Part shown: piece by piece, positions 33,301 to 43,699 of the stretch
How positions within the stretch are numbered: position 1 is the stretch's first letter
Layout of the letters: every line of letters begins with the position of its first letter
NCBI GenBank assembly: GCA_020698575.1
Contig: CM036252.1
Span: 11,852,492-11,916,491, forward strand
Reading direction: 5' to 3'
DNA from: Bostrychus sinensis
Taxonomy: Eukaryota; Chordata; Actinopteri; Gobiiformes; Eleotridae
DNA length: 64,000 nucleotides
Position numbers and translations under genes: made by a program
Notes under the pieces: generated by a model
The model's input: only the letters and a program-made list of their open reading frames with translations
What the model was told of the DNA's origin: nothing
Database searches by the model: none

Positions 33301-35958
33301 CCCGCAGTTAGACCAGGGCCCCCGCAGTTAGACCAGAGCCCCCGGAGTTAGACCAGGGCCCCCGCAGTTAGACCAGAGCCCCCGGAGTTAGACCAGGGCC
33401 CCCGGAGTTAGACCAGAGCCCCCGGAGTTAGACCAGAGCCCCCGGAGTTAGACCAGAGCCCCCGGAGTTAGACCAGAGCCCCCGGAGTTAGACCAGAGCC
33501 CCCGGAGTTAGACCAGAGCCCCCGGAGTTAGACCAGAGCCCCCGGAGTTAGACCAGAGCCCCCGGAGTTAGACCAGAGCCCCCGGAGTTAGACCAGAGCC
33601 CCCGGAGTTAGACCAGGGCCCCCGGAGTTAGACCAGGGCCCCCGGAGTTAGACCAGAGCCCCCGGAGTTAGACCAGAGCCCCCGGAGTTAGACCAGGGCC
33701 CCCGGAGTTAGACCAGAGCCCCCGGAGTTAGACCAGAGCCCCCGGAGTTAGACCAGAGCCCCCGGAGTTAGACCAGAGCCCCCGGAGTTAGACCAGAGCC
33801 CCCGGAGTTAGACCAGAGCCCCCGGAGTTAGACCAGAGCCCCCGGCGTTAGACCAGAGCCCCCGGCGTTAGACCAGAGCCCCCGGCGTTAGACCAGAGCC
33901 CCCGGCGTTAGACCAGAGCCCCCGGCGTTAGACCAGAGCCCCCGGCGTTAGACCAGAGCCCCCGGCGTTAGACCAGAGCCCCCGGCGTTAGACCAGAGCC
34001 CCCGGAGTTAGAGCAGAGCCCCCGGAGTTAGACCAGAGCCCCCGGAGTTAGACCAGAGCCCCCGGAGTTAGACCAGAGCCCCCGGAGTTAGACCAGAGCC
34101 CACGGAGTTAGACCAGAGCCCCCGGAGTTAGACCAGAGCCCCCGGCGTTAGACCAGAGCCCCCGGCGTTAGACCAGAGCCCCCGGAGTTAGACCAGAGCC
34201 CCCGGAGTTAGAGCAGAGCCCCCGGAGTTAGACCAGAGCCCCCGGAGTTAGACCAGAGCCCCCGGAGCTAATCTCCTGAGTGCTGCGTGTTAAAATGGCA
34301 AAAAGGGGAAATATCCTCTCTGTGTTTTCGTTTGTCATAAGCGGCGTGAACAGTGACCTGACAGTGAAGGGGTCAGAGGTCATAAACCACAGAAGCGATC
34401 GCCGTGGGAACCGCAGCTAACGAGAACCAATCAGAGCGCATGGACAAAAGGTCCTGACGTTGCCACAGAGAGATGATGGGTTGATGTTGTGAGGGGCGAT
34501 TGCGGGAGAAAGGGGTCAGGGGTCAGCGCAGACAGGAAGAGATCACATGATGACTGGGGGGGGTCACATGACAGGGATCAGAGAGGAAGAGGAGAGACAG
34601 AGGAAAATAGTCCAGTGTAGGACAGAAAGGGGAGGTTTTCTTAAGAAGGTCTGTACTTTTCATACAGTAATTTACTCATGGGCCACTGTGCAAAAAAAAC
34701 CCTACAGAATAAGAGCCATTTTAAAAATTTCCTTCATATGTGCTTCATACATGGCCAATACAACGGACTGACTGATGAAAGGAAAGAAGAGACACGACAG
34801 GAAACCTCGGGGGACAGAGCAGGGACAGACAAGACCGTGGTGAGCAGCAGTGGCTCTGTATATGCGCTAGTGTTGTAGCGCCCGAGACCAGTCTTCGTCT
34901 TGACATTGTTCTCGAGAGCAATTTTTTTTTACAGCCCTGGTCTCGCCTCGGTCTCGGCTGCAGTTTTACTCAATCTTGCTCTTGGTCTCGAATACAATTT
35001 TTCTCGATCTTGTCTCAGTCTTGGATGTGGCCGGCTCAGAGATTTTATTTACCAAACATTATGAGAAAATGCTATTCTTTATCGTTTTCTCATAATTCCG
35101 CATCAGAAGAACCAGGAAAATTATCTGTCTCTGGTTTTTTTAGAGTCTGTTGCATTAGATCACTAAAATAATCATTTATGTATGGCATGCAGGAGTGCTA
35201 CTTTGATGTGATAAGTTTGCAGGAAACTAGGTTGGAATTATTAAAAAGCCTTTATTATAAGATGGCTATTTTAACTAGGCAGGAACTCTCCTCAAACCTG
35301 GAACGGGCAAGCCATCCTTTTCTAATCATGGCTTCACATGAATGATTTATATATTATTAATTACAAAATCGGGGGTGCACGGTGGCAGAGCTGAGCCCAA
35401 GGAGGTCGTGGGTTCGAGCCCTGGGCCGACCAACACACCATCACACGAACTCTCTGGGTGGAGTCTGCATGTCCTCCCCGTGTTACTGTGGGTTCTCTCT
35501 GACTTCCTCCCACCGTCCAAAGACATACATGTGTTTGGTGAATTGGTGACTCTAAATTGCCCCTAGTGAATGAATGTGAGAGTGAATGGTTGTCTGTCTG
35601 TGTTCGTCTCTGTGTCAGCCCTGTGACAAGCTGGCCCCTGTCCATGGTGTACCCCGCCTACGGCCCAAAGTTACTGGGATAGGCTCCAGTCACCCGTGAC
35701 CCCTAACGGGAATAAGCGCTAGAAAATGAATGAATGAATGAATAATTACAAAATCATAAGAAACTACCTGTCCAGATTATAACCAGTTCAACTACATTAC
35801 CACATTCTAATTTAAAAACTAAAATAGGTAAATTAAAAAAAAAAAAAACAAACAAACAAAAAAAACTATATGTGTTTTTTTCTCACTGTGTGTGGGGTGG
35901 TGTCTTCTGTGACTGTTGCAGAAACATTGGTATCTTCTGCCTGCTCTGCTCCCTCCAT
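27344..35958 (-). CDS. arfip1: Arfaptin (BAR-domain Arf/Arl-binding protein), arfaptin-1-like, complete, 7 coding exons
   Basis: Coding exons on the minus strand: 35958-35887, 32095-31996, 31843-31722, 30729-30508, 29498-29341, 29097-28923, 27496-27344. They sum to 1,002 bp (333 aa plus TGA) and every junction keeps phase. Arfaptins bind GTP-loaded Arf/Arl1/Rac at the trans-Golgi and shape membranes with a dimeric BAR domain. Visible family marks are RKWSISTYKCTRQ (amphipathic lead-in helix), GRGSRTVDLELE, NTLVNKTIEDT, QYEAARIEYDAYR, DLEELNLGPRD, LLEENKVKVLHNQL and a terminal VDAPSWLED. NTLVNKTIED, EELNLGPRD and VDAPSWLE fit arfaptin-1 better than arfaptin-2. The start ATG at 35958 opens a 24-codon exon, and the N-terminal tail (about 98 aa, Ser/Thr/Glu-rich, low complexity) is shorter than in mammals. 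The donor after LLEENK is GTCAGA, weaker than the others. The stretch between HNAVAS and VDAPSW hardly resembles mammalian arfaptins. Family assignment is near certain; the exact paralogue is inferred. Confidence 0.92.
28185..28852. mobile_element. Probable DNA transposon remnant in an arfaptin intron
   Basis: CGGCCGATACAG near 28232 and GATATCGGCC and ATCGGCCGGCC at 28780-28830 are typical subterminal motifs of fish elements with ATCGGCC-rich ends. Exact ends and duplication are not resolved. Confidence 0.4.
29550..29790 (+). mobile_element. Degenerate SINE fragment in an arfaptin intron
   Basis: GGTGGCACGGTGGCTTCGTGGTTAGCACTC-type head from 29551, followed by GGTTTCCTCTGGGTGCTCC. The tail is replaced by unrelated text containing CCTGGCTCAAGATCTGC. 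Confidence 0.5.
29944..30252 (+). mobile_element. TTAA-flanked short element, 309 bp
   Basis: TTAA at 29940-29943 and 30253-30256. Starts AGGTCCCATATTATGC and ends GACCT. The interior GACTTTGCAGAGAACGTTTG and CCCCCTGCTGGCAATGG matches pieces at 12700, 22130 and 32575. Confidence 0.65.
32430..32760 (+). mobile_element. Another copy of the TTAA-type family, next to the minisatellite
   Basis: CTTTTTGAAATAGTTTTGGA, GCTGTTACTTTGACTTTGCA and GCCCCCTGGTGGCAACAGTG are shared with 29944-30252 and 22110-22253. Ends are not clean. Confidence 0.55.
32838..34267 (+). repeat. 20-bp minisatellite, about 71 copies, in an arfaptin intron
   Basis: Unit GAGTTAGACCAGAGCCCCCG. Every copy is exactly 20 bp, and the array stays in register across 1.4 kb. 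Variation is confined to a few sites: GAG/GCG/GCAG before TTAG, GACC/GAGC, GAGCC/GGGCC, and single CAGAG and CACGG changes. Runs of like variants occur, for example GCG at 33841-34000 and GGGCC around 33250-33400. It lies between coding exons 1 and 2 and would be transcribed as the G-rich strand. Stops occur in every frame, so it does not encode protein. Confidence 0.97.
34873..35300. mobile_element. Fragment of a GTGTTGTA-ended DNA element
   Basis: Starts TAGTGTTGTAGCGCCCGAGA and continues with TACAGCCCTGGTCTCGCCTC and GTCTCGGCTGCAGTTTTACT. It is closely related to the fuller copy at 52824-53255. The right end is not found. Confidence 0.6.
35374..35745 (+). mobile_element. Full-length tRNA-like SINE with AATG tail
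   Basis: Head GTGCACGGTGGCAGAGC (A-box-like) and GTGGGTTCGAGCCC (B-box-like, matching GGTTCGANNCC), then TCTGGGTGGAGTCTGCATGT and CCCACCGTCCAAAGACATAC. It ends AACGGGAATAAGCGCTAG followed by (AATG)n. Nearly identical to 47750-48145. It lies in the arfaptin intron, opposite to transcription. Confidence 0.75.
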
Positions 35959-36181
35959 TCTCCTCCGGATCCAAGAGTTTCTGTTTGCTTTCCTGAAGTG
36001 GAGAAAAATATTTTTAGTACATTTTTTATTATCATCAAATGCCAGTTAAAATGTTCACTGTCTGTTCACTGAAGTCATTCAACAAAAGCCTAGTTAAAGT
36101 GAATCAAAGAAAATGAAATGGCTCCCTCATGTGGTAAACAGATAGAACTGTGAGTTTACTCAGTACAGTCTTATCCTACAG

Positions 36182-36788
36182 CAGGGGTCATCAAATACAT
36201 TTATCCAAGGGCCAGCAGACACAGCAGACACAGTGAGGGCTAGATGATCTCATAAAAAAGTAATATATTATTTTTTAATATATTAATATTCTGCTTGCAC
36301 ATAAGTCTGACACCTGTTAAGCCTGACATTACTATGACAGTGTCAGGGGGAACTGTAATTTCTCCTCTTAACCAAATTCTTGACCAAGAGTTTTTAGGTT
36401 TGACTTCAATTGTGTTTATGTTTTAGATCACAGGCCTCCCTAATTTGATGTAAAGAGTAACATTTCTAATAACATTTGGCATTTGTATGTATTTGCTATT
36501 TGCTATGTGCAAGGCTTGTACTTATGTGTGGGGGAAAAGCCCAAAGCCCCTGTGTAAAAAATGACTATAGATACAATGAGCATGTAGAACAATAAAAAAA
36601 AAAGTTTAATTATTGTAATTTGTGATTAAAGACAGGCTAAGGCATAAGCTACTTTCAGAAAAAAGTATATAGGCACCTATAATTTTCTCATCACTAGGAT
36701 ATTCCTGAATTCAGTAATATTCTAGGGGCCGGATGGGAAGCTCTGGTGGGCCAGATCGGGCCCCCGGGCCGCCAGTTGACGTTCACTG
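36182..36788 (+). mobile_element. hAT-type element in the first arfaptin intron, 607 bp
   Basis: Starts CAGGGGTCATCAAATACA and ends CCAGTTGACGTTCACTG. Flanking 8-mers TCCTACAG (36174-36181) and TCCTACAA (36789-36796) match at 7 of 8. Confidence 0.75.
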
Positions 36789-37734
36789 TCCTACAATATT
36801 ACAGTACAGCACAGTATTGCCAATTTATTTTCACATTTTTAAACTTAAAGGTTCTATGAGTACGTTTGCATGCATAAAAATTACCCACATGTGTCCCCAG
36901 ATATGATGTAAACATGTTTAAAGCAAATATTAGTTTTGCTGTTAATAACAGTATAGCTGATTTATTCACAATAACAAATATATTTTACATAATGGTCACG
37001 TTGTTTATGTTTACAGATTTTCACAGCCAACAGCAGAGCTACAAAACCCTGCTCACTGTGACTGGCAACCCACAGACCATTGTTTTGATTTAGACTGCAG
37101 TATAATTTTTAAACCAGTACAAGTGTAGGCTGCTCACAGTACCTTTAATATCTCAGAAACTGAAAAGCAAATGGCTCCATCTTGTGGTTAATCAACAAGA
37201 TAACAAATGTGCTTATATACAGCATATAGGTGTTATTATTCCGACTTTAACTGAATCTGCTAAATGCACTTCAACATTAGACTCAAAAATCTGTCTTACA
37301 AACAGGAGTCTTGACACTGATTGTTAAAACTATAGCAACACTTTATTGTGGAATTAGCAGCAGGTCGGGACAGGTTTCTTTGACAGCGCTACATGTCTTG
37401 GCCCATATTCTGCCCTCTTTAATATTGTTCTTGGGCGGAAGCATAGTATACTGTATTTCAGGTGAGGTACTTTATGTCTCAGATTGCACAAGACCAGATA
37501 AACTTGGAGGATATTGAGCAAGGCCTTTCCCATCAACTGCAATAAACGGTCTCCTCCTAGATTTATATTGACTGAGTTTAAAGGTCATTGTTTTAAAAGA
37601 AAAAATATCACAGACGCATGAAATACTTCCACTTTATTCATTTTAAGTTCTCCTTATTTAAATTAAAGGTGAGAACTTCTGCACAGCTCAGTATTGGTTA
37701 GGTAAGAGTTAATTTAGTTTCATTTAGAGGCAGT

Positions 37735-38815
37735 TTTATTCCTGTTTTAGTCTTGTTCTGGTTGGGGATTGAATTTGAAGACCACTGCTTAATCCTGGTT
37801 TAGTCCTGCTTTAGTCCTGATTTAATCTTAGTTTTATCCCAGTTTTAGCCCTGGTTTAGTCCCAGTTTAGTCCCGGTTGTGACCTTGTTTGGATTTTGTT
37901 TAGTCCTGCTTTAATAGAAAAGTCTTGGTTTAGTTCTTGGTTGGTTTGGTCTGAGTTTAGTCCTGGTTGTGTCCGGTTTAGTCCTTGTGATTTAGGTGTA
38001 GTCCTGGTTTAGACTAAATTTAGCCCCAGTTTTGACCAATGAGTCCAAAGCCTTGTTTAGTCCTGGTTTAGTCCTGGTTTAGTCCTGTCTTGGTTTAGTT
38101 CTGGTTGAGTCCTAGCTTTGGCCTGGCTTAGTCTAGGTTCAGTCCAATTTAATCCCAGTTTAGTCCTGATTTAAACCTGGTTTAGTCATAGATTAGTCTT
38201 GGTTTAGTTATTTTTAGCTCTGATTTTGACCAGTGAGCACAGAGCCTTGTTTAGTCCTGCTTTAATCCTGGTTTAGACCTGGTGTAGTGCTGGTCTAGGT
38301 TTGGTTCTTGCTTAGACCTGGTTTAGTCTAGGTACAGTCCAGTCCTACTGTTTCACCATTTTAGTTTAGGTCCTGGTAAATCTGGAGTCTAGTCCAGTTT
38401 TAGATCTAGTTATGTCTAGATGTAGTTTATTCCTGGTTTAGTCCTGGTTCTGCTCTGGTGTAGTCTTGGCAGAGTCCTGGTTTACATCATAATTTGTTAT
38501 CTTGCTTAGTCCTAGGTCAGTCCTGGTTTGCATCGTGGTCTAGTCCTTGTTTAGACCAGATTTAGTCTGAATTTGATGCCAGTTTGGACCCAGTTTACAC
38601 CCGGTTTAGTCCACTTTTCCTCCCTAAATAACAGTCCTCTGATCTAGACCTGGTTCAGTTTAGTTAGTATTTTATTTATTACTTGGTTCAGTCTTGATTT
38701 AACCCTGGTTTACTCCTGGTTGGATTCTAGTATAGGGCTGGTCTACACTTAGTTTTGGTTTAGTCCAAGTCTAGTGCAGTTTTGTTTTAGTTTACCCCAG
38801 GTTAAGTTTTAAATT
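37735..38815 (+). repeat. Degenerate GTTTAGTCCTGG-type array, about 1.1 kb
   Basis: Irregular repetition of GGTTTAGTCCTGGTTTAGTC-like words with many variants and small gaps. Similar blocks occur at 20345-20770, 55690-56270, 56741-56905 and 57385-57690. Non-coding; in the arfaptin first intron. Confidence 0.85.
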
Positions 38816-39199
38816 CGTTATTTCAAACTTTTTTATACTGAACACATTGTCCCTTTCCAAATATGGCCCACTTAGATCACCTTAAACTAATCATTTAACT
38901 CGTGACATAGAAAATAAACCAGCATTATGCTTTTAATCTGTATTTTTGATGCCTTTTTGACGTTATTTTAAATGATCGAACAAAAAGTACAATGAAAAAA
39001 ACAAACTCAAACATATTTTACCTTCGAAGGGTTAAATCCCCGCCTTAAATCCTCTTTTCCAAGTTTCCCTCGGTTTTCTTTTCTCTTCTCTCAACTCTTC
39101 ATGTTTACTGGGGGAAAAAAAACTGTTGTACTCTGCTCGACTTTCATGAAAAATTTGTGCAGCTAAAGTCAGGAAAAGTCATAAACACCCGGAAGTGTT

Positions 39200-40625
39200 T
39201 TTAGAGCGGTTTTAAACACAGATCACTCGGTTTGTTTTAGGCTTTGTACCGTGAGGGCGGAGACAAACGAGCGTCGTTGTGATTAAAACAAACGCACCTT
39301 TAGTTAACATACCTGAACATTGTAGTACAGGCTTTGGTTTGTGCACCGCTAAACAAAGTTGCAATATCGGTAAAAAATAACTGTACAGACCTTTACATTG
39401 CATACAGATGTATATTTGTATAGTACACAAACTTGTTAATAATAAAAAAGAACATTGAAAATAATAAATAATAGCATTAAGAAAATTATTAAAAATAGAA
39501 CATGTAAAAAAAATAAACAACTAAAATATTGAGTAAATAATAATAATAATAATAATAATAATAATTTAATATATACAAATATGATAGCTCAAGTAATTAC
39601 ATGAATAAATTACATTTTGTATCATTAAAAATAACTTAAAATATATAAAATAAATAAAATAAATAAATAAATAAAACCGTTGTGCTATGAACATTCATTA
39701 TCTCTACAGAAATGCTCCTATATATCAAATTATCAACAATAAGAATAAAAAAGTATATCGATTAAAACGAAGAAAAAAAAATTAAAGTATACAGTGGGGT
39801 TTGGCATCCCTAGTGGGACGCAAAGGTACTGCAGGGCGTCCACCAGAGGTTGTTTACAATAAAAAAAACCGCTTGAAATTAATTACTATGAAGTACTTAT
39901 TAAAAATAGAACTTTGAAGCAATTTTTTACGGAAGCGCATAGTAGTCACCAAAAAAAACAAAAAACTATCTCGTAATTACAAGAAACTATCTCGTAATTA
40001 CGAGAAAATAAGTCGTAATTACGAGATAGTTTTTCTCGTAATTACGAGAAACTATCTCGTATCTCGAGATAGTTTTTCTCGTAATTACGAGAAACTATCT
40101 CGTATCTCGAGATAGTTTTTCTCGTAATTACGAGAAACTATCTCGTAATTACGAGATAGTTGTTGTTGTTTTTTTGGTGACTACTATGCGCTTCCGTAAT
40201 TTTTAGCCATCAGTCTTGTTTTTTTTTTTTTGTTTTTTTTTATGAAATCTAGCAGGAAAAACGCACTATAATCTTATAGAAACGTTTCATTGTTGGGGGG
40301 CTGCATGGGATTGTTTGATTATTAAGGGGGGCGCAGTGCTCTTGACTTTGGGAAAGGCTGATATAGACTATTTATGCACTATTAACGTTTTCTTACTTAT
40401 TTCCCCACTAATATATAATTGGTATTTCACCCTTTGGGGCATAGGGGCCACCGTAGTTCTCGCAATTAGGTTCCGAAAGTGAGCATAACTTGTTAAATAA
40501 CCGCTTTAAACTGACTATTCTGATCAAAATAAAGTTATAAATTCCTTTTGTACACATTTTACCTCTTTTCACCCTAATTATTTTCTTATTTTACGTGTTT
40601 TTTCTTATTAAAATCTCCCTCGCGC
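39200..40625. other. Divergent intergenic region between the arfaptin and cdkl2 promoters
   Basis: About 1.4 kb, AT-rich, with an (ATA)n run near 39535-39565 and AAAT-type runs near 39640-39675. It holds the palindromic element listed next. No coding exon recognised. Confidence 0.5.
39928..40198. mobile_element. Palindromic foldback MITE with repeated CGTAATTACG cores
   Basis: Terminal inverted repeats CGGAAGCGCATAGTAGTCAC and GTGACTACTATGCGCTTCCG, perfect, next to TA on both sides (39928-39929, 40197-40198). The interior is many tandem and inverted copies of ACTATCTCGTAATTACGAGA, with variants CTCGTATCTCGAGATAG. The whole can fold into nested hairpins. Confidence 0.85.
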
Positions 40626-40812
40626 AGAGTCCTTGTCTCCATGGAAACGCGTGGTGCGAGTGACAGCGGCGCGAGGACACAGCGGCCGCAGCTCACACCG
40701 GAAAAACTCCGCACAAACTCGGGACAAACCCGGGACAAACACGGCCACACTGACCTGTTTACACCCGGACAGGAGAGCTCAGCCTTGCATCAGGGTCACC
40801 GAGCCACTACAA
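40625..40812 (+). promoter_or_regulatory. cdkl2: Probable cdkl2 promoter edge and non-coding first exon with an upstream ORF
   Basis: GC- and CpG-rich sequence in AT-rich surroundings ends in CTACAAG followed by GTTAGT (donor at 40813). The coding exon is preceded by an acceptor TTTTCAG at about 43663-43666, so splicing the two gives a 5' UTR. An ATG at 40641 opens a 57-codon frame that, once spliced, stops at a TGA within four codons of the junction, before the kinase ATG. This would be an upstream ORF. Expression is inferred; no transcript evidence is available. Confidence 0.45.
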
Positions 40813-41351
40813 GGTTAGTTTCTACGCATTTCATAGACTTTTTTCAGACGTTGTTAAAAAAAAAAAAAAAAAACCTCTCGTGCGTCGTGACCGTTTGAGG
40901 TTAACTGTTGCGTGGTTGACTTTACCTTGACCTGGGTTGAGTATTAGCGAATCTAAAACTATTATTAAGCCTTAAACTAAAGTGCGCATGACCTGAAAGT
41001 TAACTTAAAACTTTCAATTTCCCTTCCTTTATCCCCTAATATCTTTTGAGTGATGGATAGTTTATAAAATGGCCGTTTATAGTCACAACATAGAGCTGTT
41101 GTTGTACGCAGCTGTTTGGATGCGCTCCTTAAACCCTCAATAATCCAACAAAATGTGAGTATTTATTCACAAATAGTAGTCAGAGGGGGTAAAGATGCCA
41201 ATAACTGTACTCAAGTAAGAGTATTATAACTTCAAAATAATATTACTCAAGTTGAAGTATAAAGTTCTTAAGGAAACGTAAACAAGTAAACCTAATGTGA
41301 CAGAAAATAGAAATACAATGACATAAGATAACAATTAAAACCTAAAACCCT

Positions 41352-42162
41352 ACTTATTTATTTATCTTTTTTTTTTCTTTTTCTATTATTATTCTATTGA
41401 TATGTTTTTTATAGTTCACATGTATGCCCCCTGTGGGACTGACTATGGGTGGCCATTCTCGGGCACCTGGGGTCCTCCTCCTGCTCCGCTAGTGTCGCCA
41501 GCTCAGCCATGGATATAGACCGGAGAGATATAGAGATCACCCTCTCTTTTTAATGCACTACACAAAATAAGACAACACACAAGCACAGATCAAGGATGAC
41601 ATGTGGGTGGCTGGTCCAGGAGCAAACCTGGCTCATCACTCCTTGTTTCTTTTAATGCACCACAGAAAGAGAAAGGGAAGGAAGGAAGGAAAGAAAAGGA
41701 AGAGAAAAAAGGAAAAGAGAAGGGGGAAAAAGGGCTGTTTGGTACGGTGGATGGGATGGGCTCTCTGGGCTTCTGTGGTGCCTCTGCATGGTGACCCGGA
41801 GCACTTTTTCACAGTTAGGTCTGTTTTTATTTATTTATTTATTTTCTCTTCTGATTTATGGTTTGCTTACTCATTCATTTATTTACTTCTTTTTTTTGTT
41901 GTTTTGTTTTCTGTTTTTGTTTATGACTGAGTAACTTACATGTGCCTCTGTGTACATCTGCACACACATACACGCGCTCGCACACATAAACACACACACA
42001 TACCTTGTTTTTTTTTCCCTGGTCCACATCTTGTGTCTTTATGTATGGTGTGTCAATTGTATGGAATGTAATTATGGCTGAATATGAATTAGGGTTCACT
42101 TGTAAATACTGTATTGTCACCTGACTAAATAAAAAAAATAAAAATAAAAATAAATAAATAAA
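41352..42162 (+). mobile_element. LINE 3' end with A-rich tail and target duplication, between the 5' exon and first coding exon of cdkl2
   Basis: TAAAACCTAAAACCC (41336-41350) and TAAAACCTAAAAACCC (42163-42178) flank the insert. The right end is CCTGACTAAATAAAAAAAAT with an AAAT/AAATA tail. The target itself lies in a degenerate ACTCAAGTAA-type DNA element (41176-41335). The L1-like assignment is tentative. Confidence 0.65.
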
Positions 42163-42179
42163 TAAAACCTAAAAACCCA

Positions 42180-43660
42180 GTCAACTAAAAGCTTGTCTAA
42201 ATAAAAGTGTCTTGAGCTGCTGTTTAAAGGAATCAACAGTCGCTCACATGGAGGGACAGGGACAGTATTTGGTGAAAAACTGCTCAAGTACTGAGTAACG
42301 TAACGTTTGAGTTATGTTTTAGTATTGGTGTTTTCACAACATAAAGCTTTTGAAACACAGAGGTAATGCATAGACGTGGGTAGAGTATCCAAAAATTGTA
42401 CTCAAGAGTATTGTTTCTTCAAAATAATGTTACTCAAGTAAAGGTAAAAAGAGTTTCAATAAAACTACTCTTAGAAAGTTACTCCAATAAATGTAAGTCA
42501 TCACAAAATATTCAAAAAAGTTTAAAAAAAAAAAACAACCAGATCTGCATGTAAATGTGTGTAGATGCCAAACCGTCTTAAGCCGCAGCAATAGTAAAAC
42601 TTTTTTTTAAATACACCTTTGTTTTGAGTTAGATATTAGCAGGATATAAAAAAGGCGGTCTGTGTCCTTTTAGGTTCACTCCCAGTTTGGAGAAGCAAAC
42701 AGGAGTCATGACTTTGTGTTATGAATGTCATCTAATGTGGCCATTGTGAAAACACACTTTTTAGTACAACTTCTGCAGCTGTGGACGTGCCATTTCTCAG
42801 CAGCAGATGTTGTAGAAATATCTTCTACACACATTTAAATGGACAAATAAGTGTTTAAAATTAAATCTGAGAAATGTAGGCTTTGATTTCTGAACAAACA
42901 AAGCAGGTATAGTGTAGCTGTTTGAGTATTTATGTTTGTTTTTATGCTATTATTTTCTAACTGTGAGCAGAGCTAAATATTCAGTTTAAAGGTATTTGCT
43001 GTTTATTGGTAGAAACCGGTTTAAAATGCTTAAAAATGGACTATTTAGAATTTATTTCCCTTGTATTTGAGGAAAAGTAGTATTTCAGTAAATAGCACAA
43101 CAGCATAAAAGTTATCTCTGAAAAAATAAGACTCAGACCTCATCTGAGCTTCATTGCAAAGCATTTTTGACAGAGAGGGAACTATAGCAGGCACTGAATT
43201 TTTTGACCGATCACACGCTCAGAACAAAAGGGGGCGGTCGGATCAGTGCCACTTCCATTGGTCGAGTCCAAGCTCTTTGTCTTTATTCATGGCAGCAGCG
43301 AGTCCGACTGGAAAGAGACCAATTCCAACGCACACAAAAAAACAGCAGAAAAAAGAGAAACAGAGACAGAAAAAAGAGAAGCAAAGTGCGAATCTGACAT
43401 TAAATGAAATAAAACGCACATTTATGAGAGAAGAGGGGAATAACTTGAACTTTTTTTAACGTTCTCTTAAACTTGGGTAGTGGGCCTTTAAGGTAAAGCC
43501 TTGCGCAGGGCCCCACAGTGCGACCAGCTCACTTAATAAAACATTTACACTTGTACATCATTTATAAGCACACCTATGGATTAACCCGGGCTGAACATAC
43601 CGTATTCATATGTACTACACTCCTTAATCCTCTTTGTTTTTGTTGTCCTGTCCCGCTGTT
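42180..43660. other. Rest of the cdkl2 5' intron
   Basis: Contains an ACTCAAGTAA-type element fragment (42373-42490) and a shared repeat piece near 42665-42715. A basic open frame at 43154-43459 has no recognised family. No exon visible. Confidence 0.4.
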
Positions 43661-43699
43661 TTCAGGTCATAATTGAGTGACAGTTTCTCCTGAGCACTT

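Larger units (their letters stand above)
35959..39160 (-). other. arfip1: 5' untranslated part and first intron of the arfaptin gene
   Basis: The exon holding the start codon begins after an acceptor at about 35993, so 35959-35992 is 5' UTR. A likely non-coding first exon lies near 39022-39160 on the minus strand; it ends in GAAG followed by GTAAAA at 39022/39021 and is preceded by CT-rich sequence. The intron between them holds an hAT element (36182-36788) and the GTTTAGTCCTGG-type array (37735-38815). The first exon is inferred only from the donor and its position. Confidence 0.4.

Noticed and set aside
32838..34267. Regular 20-bp repetition resembling a CRISPR-like or protein-coding repeat
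   Set aside because: There are no unique spacers between units, the host is a vertebrate intron, and stops occur in all frames because 20 is not a multiple of three. It is a minisatellite.
35374..35745. A tRNA gene suggested by A-box and B-box-like words
   Set aside because: No cloverleaf can be completed; the sequence continues into a SINE body and AATG tail repeated elsewhere in the window.
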